DNA of 43,529 nucleotides from Alphaproteobacteria bacterium (lineage in GTDB: Bacteria > Pseudomonadota > Alphaproteobacteria > Rhizobiales > Aestuariivirgaceae): NCBI GenBank assembly GCA_024279045.1, contig JAJRRZ010000046.1, positions 1 to 43,529 on the forward strand, written 5' to 3'. Shown in pieces: positions 9,501 through 16,499 of the stretch. The stretch's first letter is position 1; every line of letters begins with the position of its first letter. A model generated the notes under the pieces. It made no database searches. It worked only from the letters and a program-made list of their open reading frames with translations, and was not told the DNA's origin. The translations under genes and the position numbers were made by a program.

Positions 9501-10432
9501 TTCCTGTCGGTATCACGCAGGATACGCTCCGGCAGCGAAGCAAGTTGTTGCAGGCATTGCTCCAGCGCGCGCCGAGGCAACTGCTCGAACCATGCGGCCA
9601 GCCACGTCTGCTCGTCTTCCGGCTCTTTCTCGCCGATACCCACCGCCACGCGCAGAGCCTTCATGACAGCGTCATGCACCTCATCGCTGCGCCGCATGCG
9701 TGCCAGCAACTGCCGATGCCGCAACAGCGCCCCCAGCAGCTTGTGCATGCGCTCTTCGCTGTTCAGTGTCGCCAGCAGCGCCAGCCACTCGCGCAATACC
9801 GCGCTTTCACCGCCTTCCGCCACCAACAGCCGCGCCTTTGCCTCCTCCAGCAGGGCACGGGTCTGCGTTTCGTCCATCACCTCGAACCCCGGCGGCATCC
9901 CCGCCTCTACCGGGAACGCCTGCAACAATCGCTCGCAGAAGGCATGGATGGTCTGCACCTTCAGCCCACCCGGCGTCTCCAGCGCCATAGTGAACAACCG
10001 CCGCGCCAGCGGCAGCTGATCGTCGCGAAAATTGGCATGGTTCAGGTGCCGATCGCCACGGATGCGCTCCAGCAGTTCGCCATCATCCAGATGGATCCAT
10101 TCCGCCAACCGGTCGAACAGGCGGCTGCGCATCTCCGTCGCCGCGGCCTTGGTGTAGGTAAGGCACAGAATGCTCTCTGGCCTGGCCCCATCCAGCAACA
10201 GGCGGATCACCCGGTTCACCAGCAGATAGGTCTTGCCTGACCCTGCATTGGCGTTCACGAACACCGACAGCTTCGGATCCGCCGCCTTGTGCTGTTGCGC
10301 GCTGGCGTGCGCCTGCACGTGATCGGCCTTTTGCAACAGCATCTTGCGCTCCGCTGATGCTGCCTCCACCGTGTCCGCGCCCTTGCCACACGCTGTCATG
10401 TCCGCATCCCCGGCCATGCCTTCTCTTATCAC
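6593..10432 (-). CDS. addA: Double-strand break repair helicase-nuclease AddA, alphaproteobacterial type
   Basis: A protein of up to 1,279 residues: UvrD-like superfamily 1 helicase plus C-terminal RecB-type nuclease. With AddB it should resect double-strand breaks for RecA loading. Motifs: Walker A ANAGSGKTYLL (GSGKT about residues 64-68), motif Ia LCLTYTKAAATEM, the DEAQ box HLLLDEAQDTSPEQWEIL, motif VGDVKQSIYSFQGA, motif V/VI VMTVHGAKGLEAPVVFLADT and LLYVAMTRAADRLYV. The nuclease motif near the C-terminus reads GQIDRLAVLEQEVIVADFKT, then QLALYRHA. The GTG at 10432 overlaps the stop of the SRAP gene. ATG codons at 10417 and 10399 are alternative starts, and the first 50 residues are not conserved-looking. 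No addB is adjacent, although alphaproteobacterial addA usually follows addB; here it follows an SRAP gene. Confidence 0.92.
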   Translation of the reverse strand: MIREGMAGDADMTACGKGADTVEAASAERKMLLQKADHVQAHASAQQHKAADPKLSVFVNANAGSGKTYLLVNRVIRLLLDGARPESILCLTYTKAAATEMRSRLFDRLAEWIHLDDGELLERIRGDRHLNHANFRDDQLPLARRLFTMALETPGGLKVQTIHAFCERLLQAFPVEAGMPPGFEVMDETQTRALLEEAKARLLVAEGGESAVLREWLALLATLNSEERMHKLLGALLRHRQLLARMRRSDEVHDAVMKALRVAVGIGEKEPEDEQTWLAAWFEQLPRRALEQCLQQLASLPERILRDTDRKTCAALREMLRANDAAAAADIAMRLFLKADGELRHERRWLLTSKVRDAAPQAVAVLKQQEHAIWRLRQGLLARRMLAANVALLQVGQAILDLYEQEKARQGRFDYDDLILRTLALLDGDRGAWVLYRLDGGIEHLLLDEAQDTSPEQWEILLRLTEEFTAGSGAERPGRVAHAGRRTVFAVGDVKQSIYSFQGAAPEAFHQVRDFFRERHAQAGLEFDAVPLGVSFRTVQEILEVVDTVLGLDGFRLGEDDLTPHESARPHVRGFVELWPLEEGGEADDVDDEAAGVDGGEEDETTRAVRQLWQVPVSLEADMRPRLRLAARIADTIRRWLDEGEALPPDERQGQDGPRRIQPKDILILVRNRTTLMDAIVSALKQRGIAVAGVDRLKVVDHIAVQDMLALVRFLLLPADDLSLAAVLKSPLAEKDDGTPFDDDDLLRLRGELFDFSAPLENIVQVHEERPLWRQLQAAAEAGAPVRQVVVRLRQWRKMAGQVPPWELLAHVLWRDGGVRRFVARLGEEALEPLEALLDLAQRFEREEAASLSAFVEWLQHEAPEIKRELEGAESTADDAGAVSVMTVHGAKGLEAPVVFLADTTDVPTEKHLDLIELALPQGQAGAQLPLWPMRGADRPAMVRELVEAHKRGVEEEYNRLLYVAMTRAADRLYVCGAKSRHGKGGNGADDGEGGSGASASKPRIRSWYEWLSDVLCKDEFAVPLEDGRTVWRFPREVEEYRCEQVPQPAEPVPLPDWAMQDALEEPGPAEWLSPSRLGDGGKGEGARAAEPVLSPLELVQRRDETLPDALRRGVFIHKLLQYLLEVEAERRAPLAVEWLMQPGQGLDETRAQALWVEVERVLAEPEAQALFGPHSRAEVPFAARLPGAGNGAGMLVSGQIDRLAVLEQEVIVADFKTARPLPRGVQDVPDSHVRQLALYRHAAARIWPDKAVRGVLIYTAGPLLLKLPEEMLEAALPG

Positions 10433-11133
10433 GATTCGCCGCCCATCGCGCCGCCAATCGCATCACGCACCACGCCAGCCACGCTGCCATCACCGCCACC
10501 ATCACCGCGCCGCAGCGGATTGCCCACCTCCCGCGCCTTCAGCATGCCCGCCGGCGCAGGCTGCAACAGCCGCACCGCCTCCACCGCCGCCACGCCACGC
10601 ACATCCAGCCACGCCGACCAGTGTTCGCGGCGCAGCAGGGCCGGCATACGTTCATGCACTGGCGCAACATCGACATTGGCATCTACGGTGATGATGGCCA
10701 TGGTATCCATCTCGCTGCCGTCTGCCCCCTGCCAGCGCTCCCACAGCCCCGCCATGGCGAATACCCGCTCGTCCGGCAGTGTGAACAGCACCGCCCTCTT
10801 CGCCCCGCGTGGCCCCGTCCATTCGTGGAACCCGTCCGCCACCACCAGGCAGCGCCGATGCCGCACCGCACCGCGAAACATCGGCTTGTCCAGTAGCGTT
10901 TCCGCCCGCGCGTTGATCATCCTGCGCCCTTTTGGCCATTCACGCATCCAGTGCGGCACAAGCCCCCACAGCACCAGCTTCCAATGCCACCGCCCATCAC
11001 CTGCCTGCCACACGATGCCCACCGGTTCACCGGGGCGGATCACCTGCCGCGGCGCAAACGCCTCCTTCTCCACGTAGCCGAAACGCTCCCGCACCTTTTC
11101 CGGCGGCGTGATCAGCCGATACAATCCGCACAT
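10429..11133 (-). CDS. SRAP family abasic-site processing protein (YedK/HMCES)
   Basis: A 234-residue SOS-response-associated peptidase family protein. Family members form a covalent thiazolidine link with abasic sites in single-stranded DNA through Cys2 once the initiator Met is removed. ATG 11133 is chosen because it gives MCGLYRL, with cysteine exactly at position 2; an upstream in-frame start at 11151 would bury it. Other active-site elements are visible: Asn in MINARAETLL, Glu in GFHEW, and His in VHERMP. The stop codon overlaps the addA start by 4 bp, so the two repair genes are probably co-translated. The gene begins just downstream of the tRNA-Pro terminator. Confidence 0.9.
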   Translation of the reverse strand: MCGLYRLITPPEKVRERFGYVEKEAFAPRQVIRPGEPVGIVWQAGDGRWHWKLVLWGLVPHWMREWPKGRRMINARAETLLDKPMFRGAVRHRRCLVVADGFHEWTGPRGAKRAVLFTLPDERVFAMAGLWERWQGADGSEMDTMAIITVDANVDVAPVHERMPALLRREHWSAWLDVRGVAAVEAVRLLQPAPAGMLKAREVGNPLRRGDGGGDGSVAGVVRDAIGGAMGGES

Positions 11134-11149
11134 GCCCGCTGCTCCCGAC

Positions 11150-11181
11150 AAAAAAGACCCGCCGCAATGATGCAGCGGGTC
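11150..11181 (-). terminator. Intrinsic terminator after tRNA-Pro
   Basis: On the minus strand GACCCGC (11181-11175) pairs with GCGGGTC (11162-11156) across a 12-nt loop, followed by six T residues (11155-11150). It lies 63 nt after the tRNA-Pro 3' end and 17 nt before the SRAP start codon, so the SRAP-addA mRNA would need its own promoter or readthrough. Confidence 0.8.
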
Positions 11182-11243
11182 AGTCGATTCGCAAGGACCA
11201 ACACCCTGAAACAGATATCGGTCCGGCTTGTCGTTGTCGGAAA

Positions 11244-11320
11244 TGGTCGGAGTGGGCAGATTCGAACTGCCGACCCCCTGCTCCCGAAGCAGGTGCGCTA
11301 CCAGGCTGCGCTACACTCCG
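11244..11320 (-). tRNA. tRNA-Pro (anticodon CGG)
   Basis: Reading the minus strand from 11320, the acceptor arm CGGAGTG pairs with CACTCCG. The D-arm region is AGCGCAGCCTGGTAGCGC. The anticodon stem CCTGC/GCAGG encloses loop TTCGGGA, giving anticodon CGG, and the T-arm contains GTTCGAATC. The 77-nt gene ends with discriminator A and an encoded CCA (11246-11244). A candidate promoter lies at 11387-11415 and a terminator at 11150-11181. Confidence 0.95.
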
Positions 11321-11386
11321 CCATCATCAGCCGCCGGTCGTTGCCGGCAACGGGCGCGAGCACACCGCCACGCCTTTTCCGCCAGC

Positions 11387-11415
11387 TATATAACCCCCCC
11401 TCGCCACCCCCGCAA
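11387..11415 (-). promoter_or_regulatory. Candidate sigma-70 promoter for tRNA-Pro
   Basis: On the minus strand a TTGCGG -35 element (11415-11410), a 17-bp spacer and a TATATA -10 element (11392-11387) lie about 66 bp before the tRNA 5' end. The spacer is very G-rich on that strand. Confidence 0.5.
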
Positions 11416-11637
11416 GAGACCCTGCGGAAAATATCCTGCCTCTCCGCCAACCGCACCGCCACCAGCACGCGCACAACTTGCCTCCAACCCGTCCACGTGG
11501 TATCACGTGGCCGCATGATGTCCGTTGCCGCCATGTATCGGTTTCTTCCGGGGGCTGAGGAGAGCCACGACATGGCCATGCAACCGGGCATCATGCACTC
11601 GCCCCCTCTCTCCGCACAGACACTGCGTGATTCCCTC

Positions 11638-11666
11638 TTGCTCCTTTTTCGCTGCTGACATAAATC
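11638..11666 (+). promoter_or_regulatory. Candidate sigma-70 promoter for tRNA-Gln
   Basis: TTGCTC (11638-11643), a 17-bp spacer and TAAATC (11661-11666) lie 33 bp before the tRNA-Gln 5' end, a suitable position for a short tRNA leader. The -10 element is a weak match. I see no other feature in the rest of the 379-bp gap between the two divergent tRNA genes. Confidence 0.4.
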
Positions 11667-11699
11667 AGGCCCATCGCCTGCCCACGGCAGCGATTCTCC

Positions 11700-11773
11700 T
11701 GGGGCGTAGCCAAGCGGTAAGGCAACGGGTTTTGGTCCCGTGATCGCAGGTTCGAATCCTGCCGCCCCAGCCA
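11700..11773 (+). tRNA. tRNA-Gln (anticodon TTG)
   Basis: The acceptor arm TGGGGCG pairs with CGCCCCA, the D-arm contains AGCGGTAAGGC, and the anticodon stem ACGGG/CCCGT encloses TTTTGGT, giving anticodon TTG (UUG). The T-arm is GCAGGTTCGAATCCTGC. The 74-nt gene ends with G and an encoded CCA (11771-11773). Its 3' end is followed almost at once by the 91-bp tandem repeat array. Confidence 0.95.
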
Positions 11774-11785
11774 GCCAGCCACATA

Positions 11786-12210
11786 GTGGCTTCCAACTTT
11801 TGCAGACGCAGGGATTGCCCGGCACTTCTCTCTTCATCCTTTCGCGCCGAGCCCGATGCCGACTTGGGGCAGTGTCGTGGCTTCCAACTTTTGCAAACAC
11901 AGGGATTACCCGGCACTTCTCTCTTCATCCTTTCGCGCCGAGCCCGATGCCGACCTGGGGCAGTGCCGTGGCTTCCGACTTTTGCAAACACAGGGATTGC
12001 CCGGCACCTCTCTCTTCATCCTTTCACGCCGAGCCCGATGCCGACCTGGGGCAGTGCCGTGGCTTCCAACTTTTGCAAACACAGGGATTGCCCGGCACCT
12101 CTCTCTTCATCCTTTCACGCCGAGCCCGATGCCGACCTGGGGCAGTGCCGTGGCTTCCGGCTTTTGCAAACGCAGGGACTGCCCGCCCCCTCTTCATCCT
12201 TTCACGCCAC
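11786..12210. repeat. Tandem array, 91-bp unit, four full copies plus a shortened fifth
   Basis: Each unit begins GTGGCTTCC. The starts fall at 11786, 11877, 11968, 12059 and 12150, giving an exact 91-bp period. Units differ at only a few positions (for example GACTTGGGG/GACCTGGGG and TTCGCG/TTCACG). The fifth copy loses an internal stretch and ends at about 12210, just before the stop codon of the Tam41-like gene. Because 91 is not a multiple of three, the open frames across the array cycle through the same sequence in all phases and are not evidence of a protein. Short self-complementary parts are visible (CGGCAC with GTGCCG) within each unit. Confidence 0.9.
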
Positions 12211-12212
12211 GG

Positions 12213-13163
12213 TCATTTTACCAGCCCCTTGCGCAGCAGGCGCGGCAGCATCAGCGCCCCGGCCAGCAGCGGGTGGCGGCGCTGCCAGTCTGTCAGCATC
12301 ACCTTCTCGCCCGTATGCCGCTCTATCTTGAAGGCGATGTAATCCGCCCCGCCGCTGAAGGTGAATGCCGCCTTGGCCAGTCGCAGCACGCTGAGTGCCT
12401 TGCCCTGCCAGATGACACGCCGCCAGTTCAGCTTGCCGCGTATCTCCTCCAGCCAGGCGGGAAAGGCGATCTCCTCCACCTGCCCGAACATTGCCCGCAC
12501 CGCCTCGCGGTACCACTCTTCGTCCGCCGCCACCACCTGCCTTGCCCGATCCGGCCCTTCCACCCGCAGCTCGGTGGCATAGGTTGCGCGCAGCAACTCT
12601 TCCCACAGTGCGCGCCAGTCTGGTTTTGCCTCAGGCGCCAGAATCGCCGCCGTCGCCAGCGCCGTGAACACCGCATCCACCAGCGCGTCCTCCACCACCT
12701 GTCGTGCTGCCTCGTCCGCCGCGAACACCAGCCGCGACGGCTGCGCGAAACGCGCCCAGAAATAGGGATTGCCGATATCCGGCTCCATGCGCTCGGCAAA
12801 TTGCGCCAGCGGCAGCACCGCATACTTGGCCCGCAACCGCGCGCCATCATGCTCGGTCGCAAGGTAATGCACGTTCGGCGGCACCAGCCGGCAGCCCAGC
12901 CGCGCCAGCACATTGCCACTGACATCACGCAGACTGTCCGTCAGCACATACAGGTCGGCCAGTGTCTCCGCGAACGAGGCATCGCGCAGCGTCGAACCAT
13001 AGGCCAGCACCGCGCGCACGCCCCGCGCTCCACCATGTTGCGCCATTGCCTTATTGGCCAGCGCCTGCAATTCCGCCGCCACCGGCAGTTCAAGCCGCGC
13101 GCCGATCAGCCACCGCAACGCCACCTCGTCGGCCATCTCCAGATTGTCCGGCCAGTGAAACAT
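12213..13163 (-). CDS. Tam41-like phosphatidate cytidylyltransferase (CDP-DAG synthase)
   Basis: A 316-residue protein resembling Tam41/Mmp37, the mitochondrial enzyme that makes CDP-diacylglycerol from phosphatidic acid and CTP; it is unrelated to the usual bacterial CdsA. Visible signatures: nucleotidyltransferase motif LAYGSTLRD (AYGS at 54-57) with aspartates in LADLYVLTD (Asp70, Asp76), then PPNVHYL, the Tam41-like block LRAKYAVLPLAQFAE (about 110-123), and a long helical C-terminal half including ATYATELRVEGPDRARQVV. There are no obvious membrane helices, also as in Tam41. ATG 13163 is chosen; the frame is open further upstream but would overlap the previous gene. Only 17 bp separate it from the lipid kinase gene. 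The operon context (lipid kinase, CDP-alcohol phosphotransferase) supports the call. Confidence 0.75.
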   Translation of the reverse strand: MFHWPDNLEMADEVALRWLIGARLELPVAAELQALANKAMAQHGGARGVRAVLAYGSTLRDASFAETLADLYVLTDSLRDVSGNVLARLGCRLVPPNVHYLATEHDGARLRAKYAVLPLAQFAERMEPDIGNPYFWARFAQPSRLVFAADEAARQVVEDALVDAVFTALATAAILAPEAKPDWRALWEELLRATYATELRVEGPDRARQVVAADEEWYREAVRAMFGQVEEIAFPAWLEEIRGKLNWRRVIWQGKALSVLRLAKAAFTFSGGADYIAFKIERHTGEKVMLTDWQRRHPLLAGALMLPRLLRKGLVK

Positions 13164-13180
13164 CTGCGGGCCTGCTTTCC

Positions 13181-14209
13181 TCAGTCGACGAGATAACGCA
13201 TCACCGGGCCACGCTCGATGACCAGCGGCGCATTGCGCGGCACGGCAATCTCTTCGCCATCCATCACGAAACGGCTGGTCGTTTCCACCTCCAGCCGCCA
13301 CGCGCAACGACTGGTCATCCGTTCATGCATGCGCCGCTCTTCGCTACCATACATCACCTTCGGCAGCCAGCGTGGCAGAAACGGCACCGGATAACCGAAC
13401 AGCGACACCCTGAGCGGCATTTCCGCCGCCCCCATCCCTTCCGCGCAGCCACCCCAGAAGGGACGCGCGCCCAATACCAGCTTGCGTAACGTGGTGGCCA
13501 GCAACGCCACCTGCCATCCCTCGCCGAGCAGCTCGCCATCGGCCCGCACGCGCATCTCGTGTGGGCGGTCGATGCGCTGTTCCTCGCCGGGTCGCGCCGG
13601 GCGCAGCAGCGCCTTGCCAGCCACCTTCAGCATGGTCAGCAACGGCCCCCACTGCCCACGAATGCCCGCCCCGCGGTTGAACACGTCGCGGCAATACAGC
13701 GTTGCCTCAGCCAGCACGCCCGCACCGATGAACATGCCATGCTGGGCGCCGCCCTCGGCATTGGCCACCCGCACCGTCGGGCGCGCGATGATGCGCGCCG
13801 CATTGCGCCGCCAGCCTTGCGCGCCGATCAGCCCCGCCTGCTCGGCCACGCCCTTCACCTTCAGGCCGATGTCGGCAGCGGTCATGTTGGTGGAGCCATG
13901 CGGCAGCAACACCAGCAGCGGCCAGCGCCCGTGTGGCAGGCCGCTGCGCTCGGCCAGCCAAGTCTGCACATATTGCACCGTGCCATCACCGGCGGAAATG
14001 AACAACGCCTCCGGCGGCTTTGCGGCCATTTCCCGCAGTGCCGGCTCCAGTTGCTCGAAGCGCTGCAACACCACCACCCGCGCGCCCGGTGCGTCGCGCA
14101 CGGCCTCGGCCAGCGCCAGCCCCTGCCGGTTCTCGCCGCCGGAGTGCGGGTTGACGATCAGCGCCGCCGTGGGTGCATCGCCTGCGTGGGTGATTGCTGC
14201 GCCGCTCAT
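13181..14209 (-). CDS. Diacylglycerol kinase family lipid kinase (LCB5/YegS type)
   Basis: A 342-residue soluble lipid kinase. The N-terminal nucleotide-binding region begins ALIVNPHSGG and contains the catalytic glycine motif SAGDGTVQ (GDGT at 74-77), then LPHGSTNMTA. The C-terminal beta-rich domain includes FVMDGEEIAV, the family's usual DGE segment. ATG 14209 overlaps the preceding gene's TGA by 4 bp. The product would be phosphatidic acid, or a phosphorylated ceramide or sphingoid base, since this family covers several lipids. Its position just before a Tam41-like gene suggests it feeds phosphatidic acid into CDP-DAG synthesis. The actual substrate cannot be read from sequence. Confidence 0.8.
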   Translation of the reverse strand: MSGAAITHAGDAPTAALIVNPHSGGENRQGLALAEAVRDAPGARVVVLQRFEQLEPALREMAAKPPEALFISAGDGTVQYVQTWLAERSGLPHGRWPLLVLLPHGSTNMTAADIGLKVKGVAEQAGLIGAQGWRRNAARIIARPTVRVANAEGGAQHGMFIGAGVLAEATLYCRDVFNRGAGIRGQWGPLLTMLKVAGKALLRPARPGEEQRIDRPHEMRVRADGELLGEGWQVALLATTLRKLVLGARPFWGGCAEGMGAAEMPLRVSLFGYPVPFLPRWLPKVMYGSEERRMHERMTSRCAWRLEVETTSRFVMDGEEIAVPRNAPLVIERGPVMRYLVD

Positions 14210-15417
14210 GCATTCTCCCGCGCCATCCACGACACCAGCTTTCCCCTGCGGCGCTTTTCGGCAAAGGCCTGCGCCAGTTGCACCGCATGCACCAGCAGCG
14301 AGATCAACGTCCATGCCGCCACCGCGATCAACCCCCAATCGGGCCGCCCGATCAGCCAGAATGCCGTCAGCAGCACCAGGTTGGGGTTGCGCCGCGCGGT
14401 AATTTCACGAAACCAGGTATCGAACCTGCGCCAGATATGAATCTCCATGCCCAACCACGCAATGGAGATACCCTCCATCAGCCGCTGGATGACATATCCG
14501 GCGATGATGACGATCAGGCTGCCCCACCACCAGGTGCTGTCCAGCGGCGTGCCGTAGGCGGCCAGCCCCATGGCCCAGGCCGCATACCAGAACGGGGGAT
14601 GCACCAGGTCGATGCCATGATCGAAAATGTCGCCGAACTTGCTGGAAGTCAGCGTCGTGCGCGCCAGCTTGCCATCCACCGTGTCGAGAAAGGTCATGCC
14701 CCAGGCGGCGGCTAGCCCCCAGCCGTATTGTCCGGCGGCGAACAGCGCAAAGGCCACCACCACCAGCACGGCGGAAAGCAGCGTTACCATGTTCGGTGTT
14801 ACGCGCGTGTGCTCCGCCAGCCAGCGCGTAACATGAAACGCCGGGCGCGGCCATACGCGCTTGGTAACCAGGTCGGTCGCACCCTTGTAGGTGCCCATGA
14901 ACATGCGCCATTCCACCGCCTTGCGCCGCGCCATGTCGCCATCGTCCAGCAACAGGGCATAGGGCGCCTCGCGCTTGCGCAGCTTTTCCTGAAACGCCGC
15001 GCCCGGCAGTTTCTCCGGTGTTGCCACTAGCCAGCCCTTCTCGCGCGCCAGCGCCACATCACCACCCAGCAGCGCCTGTTCCGCCGCCGCCAGATCCGAC
15101 ACATCCACATGCGCCAGCACGGGCCGCGCGGTTTCCGTGTCCAGCAACAGCAGGCCGGGCGTTTCCACCACCGCGCGAGCCAGGGCCGGGTCGATCACAG
15201 CATCGGCCCGCACGACGATGATGGTGCCGTCTGGCTCGTTCGCGACAAGGTTGGCCGCCTGCTCCGGCGCCAGCCGCCGCACGCCCACGTGCGCAAAAAT
15301 GCGCGCCGTGCGCTGCGGCAGGTGCAGACCGAACAGCCGCACCCCACCAGAGCCGACAATCAGCACTCCGGCTGGAGCTTGCGCTTTTTCCCGTGGCATT
15401 TTTTTCGCCTGCCTCAT
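14206..15417 (-). CDS. CDP-alcohol phosphotransferase with N-terminal nucleotidyltransferase-like domain
   Basis: A 403-residue protein. Residues about 200-400 form a CDP-alcohol phosphatidyltransferase with the complete catalytic motif: Asp245, Asp248-Gly, Arg253, Gly262, Asp266 and Asp270 in the order DxxDGxxAR-x8-GxxxDxxxD, followed by several membrane helices. The preceding 190 residues look like a Rossmann/GT-A style domain without a clear nucleotide-binding glycine loop. The join, with KGATDLVTKRV and VTPNMVTLLS, resembles bifunctional inositol-1-phosphate cytidylyltransferase/phosphotransferase proteins (IPCT-DIPPS). ATG 15417 overlaps the lptG stop by 4 bp. It should condense a CDP-activated compound with an alcohol in the inner membrane; neither substrate is known. 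The divergent cytidylyltransferase at 18895 may supply the missing activity. Confidence 0.8.
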   Translation of the reverse strand: MRQAKKMPREKAQAPAGVLIVGSGGVRLFGLHLPQRTARIFAHVGVRRLAPEQAANLVANEPDGTIIVVRADAVIDPALARAVVETPGLLLLDTETARPVLAHVDVSDLAAAEQALLGGDVALAREKGWLVATPEKLPGAAFQEKLRKREAPYALLLDDGDMARRKAVEWRMFMGTYKGATDLVTKRVWPRPAFHVTRWLAEHTRVTPNMVTLLSAVLVVVAFALFAAGQYGWGLAAAWGMTFLDTVDGKLARTTLTSSKFGDIFDHGIDLVHPPFWYAAWAMGLAAYGTPLDSTWWWGSLIVIIAGYVIQRLMEGISIAWLGMEIHIWRRFDTWFREITARRNPNLVLLTAFWLIGRPDWGLIAVAAWTLISLLVHAVQLAQAFAEKRRRGKLVSWMARENA

Positions 15418-16499
15418 TGCACCGTCTGCACGCGCACATACAACGCCGCCGTCAGCAATGCCAGCAACGCCACCGGCAGCCAGCCCGCCAGCCAGGCCGG
15501 AGTCAATCCCAGCTCGCCGATGGTCAGCGCCAATCCATCGAACACGAAGAAAACGAACCCGATGCTCACCCCACCCAGCAGCAGGTAGGGGGCAATGCTC
15601 CCCCGCCGGAAACGCGCCGCCAGCGGAATGCATACCGCAATCATCAACAGCGGCACCAGCAAAGCGGCAATGCGCCTGTGCCACCACACCTCGTACACCT
15701 GCACCGGACGCAGGCCGAAGCCCAGGTTGCGCACGAAATAGTCAAGCTCCGCCAGCGACATCTCCTCCGGATCACCGGAGCGCAAGCCTTCCGCCGCCAG
15801 CTTCAGCTCGCCGTTGTAAACCAGCGCCTTCAGCCGTGTCGGCGGCACCGGTTCACGGCGGTAGATGGCCACATCCTCCAGCAGCCATCGCCCACCAGCG
15901 CGGCGCGCCTTCTTCGCATGGATCTGTTCCGTCAGCAGCCCTGCCTTGTCGCGCCGGAAGATGATCACGTCGCGCAGCCGCGTGGCCCGCGCATCCTCCG
16001 GCAAAACGCGCAGAATATCGTCGCCGGAACGCATCCACACCACGCCCCCCTTGCCGGTGCGCAGCTTCTTGCCGGCGTATTCGCCCACGCCCCAATCGGC
16101 CAGTTGCCGAACCGTCTGCGGCACCACCCTGTCCGCCAGCATGAAATACGCCACCCCCAGCGCCAGCCCCAGCGGCAGCAGCTTCAACAACAACTGCTGC
16201 GGCGCGATGCCCGCCGCCCAGATGGGCACGATCTCGTTGCGATAGCCCAGCTCCACGAGCGCCAGCAGCACCGCCAGCAGCAGCGACATGGGGAAAAATA
16301 CCGACAACACCCCCGGCAAGCGCAACGCCCCGTAGCGCACCAGCGCCATGTAGCCCTCGCCGGGGGCCGCCTGCATGATGCTCTCCATGGTGCTGAGCAC
16401 CTCCAGAGTGATGATAAACAGCGAAATGCTCAATACGATCACCACGAAGCGCGAGACGATCATCCGCGCCAGCATCCGCCCGAGGACCCCCATCTTCAT
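15414..16499 (-). CDS. lptG: LPS export ABC transporter permease LptG
   Basis: A 361-residue inner-membrane permease of the YjgP/YjgQ family. With LptF and LptB it extracts lipopolysaccharide for transport to the outer membrane. The family layout is visible: N-terminal helices (MIVSRFVVIVLSISLFI), a cytoplasmic coupling segment with LVELGYRNEIVPIWAAGI, a periplasmic beta-jellyroll region about residues 135-270, and C-terminal helices. ATG 16499 overlaps the lptF stop by 4 bp, and the stop overlaps the phosphotransferase start by 4 bp. Being second, directly after lptF, supports calling it lptG. Confidence 0.88.
   Translation of the reverse strand: MKMGVLGRMLARMIVSRFVVIVLSISLFIITLEVLSTMESIMQAAPGEGYMALVRYGALRLPGVLSVFFPMSLLLAVLLALVELGYRNEIVPIWAAGIAPQQLLLKLLPLGLALGVAYFMLADRVVPQTVRQLADWGVGEYAGKKLRTGKGGVVWMRSGDDILRVLPEDARATRLRDVIIFRRDKAGLLTEQIHAKKARRAGGRWLLEDVAIYRREPVPPTRLKALVYNGELKLAAEGLRSGDPEEMSLAELDYFVRNLGFGLRPVQVYEVWWHRRIAALLVPLLMIAVCIPLAARFRRGSIAPYLLLGGVSIGFVFFVFDGLALTIGELGLTPAWLAGWLPVALLALLTAALYVRVQTVQ

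Noticed and set aside
11786..12210. CRISPR array
   Set aside because: Units are 91 bp, directly adjoining with no variable spacers, and no cas genes are near.
11700..12210. tRNA-Gln as an integration site for a genomic island
   Set aside because: No integrase gene and no repeated copy of the tRNA 3' end were found; downstream genes look like core envelope genes.
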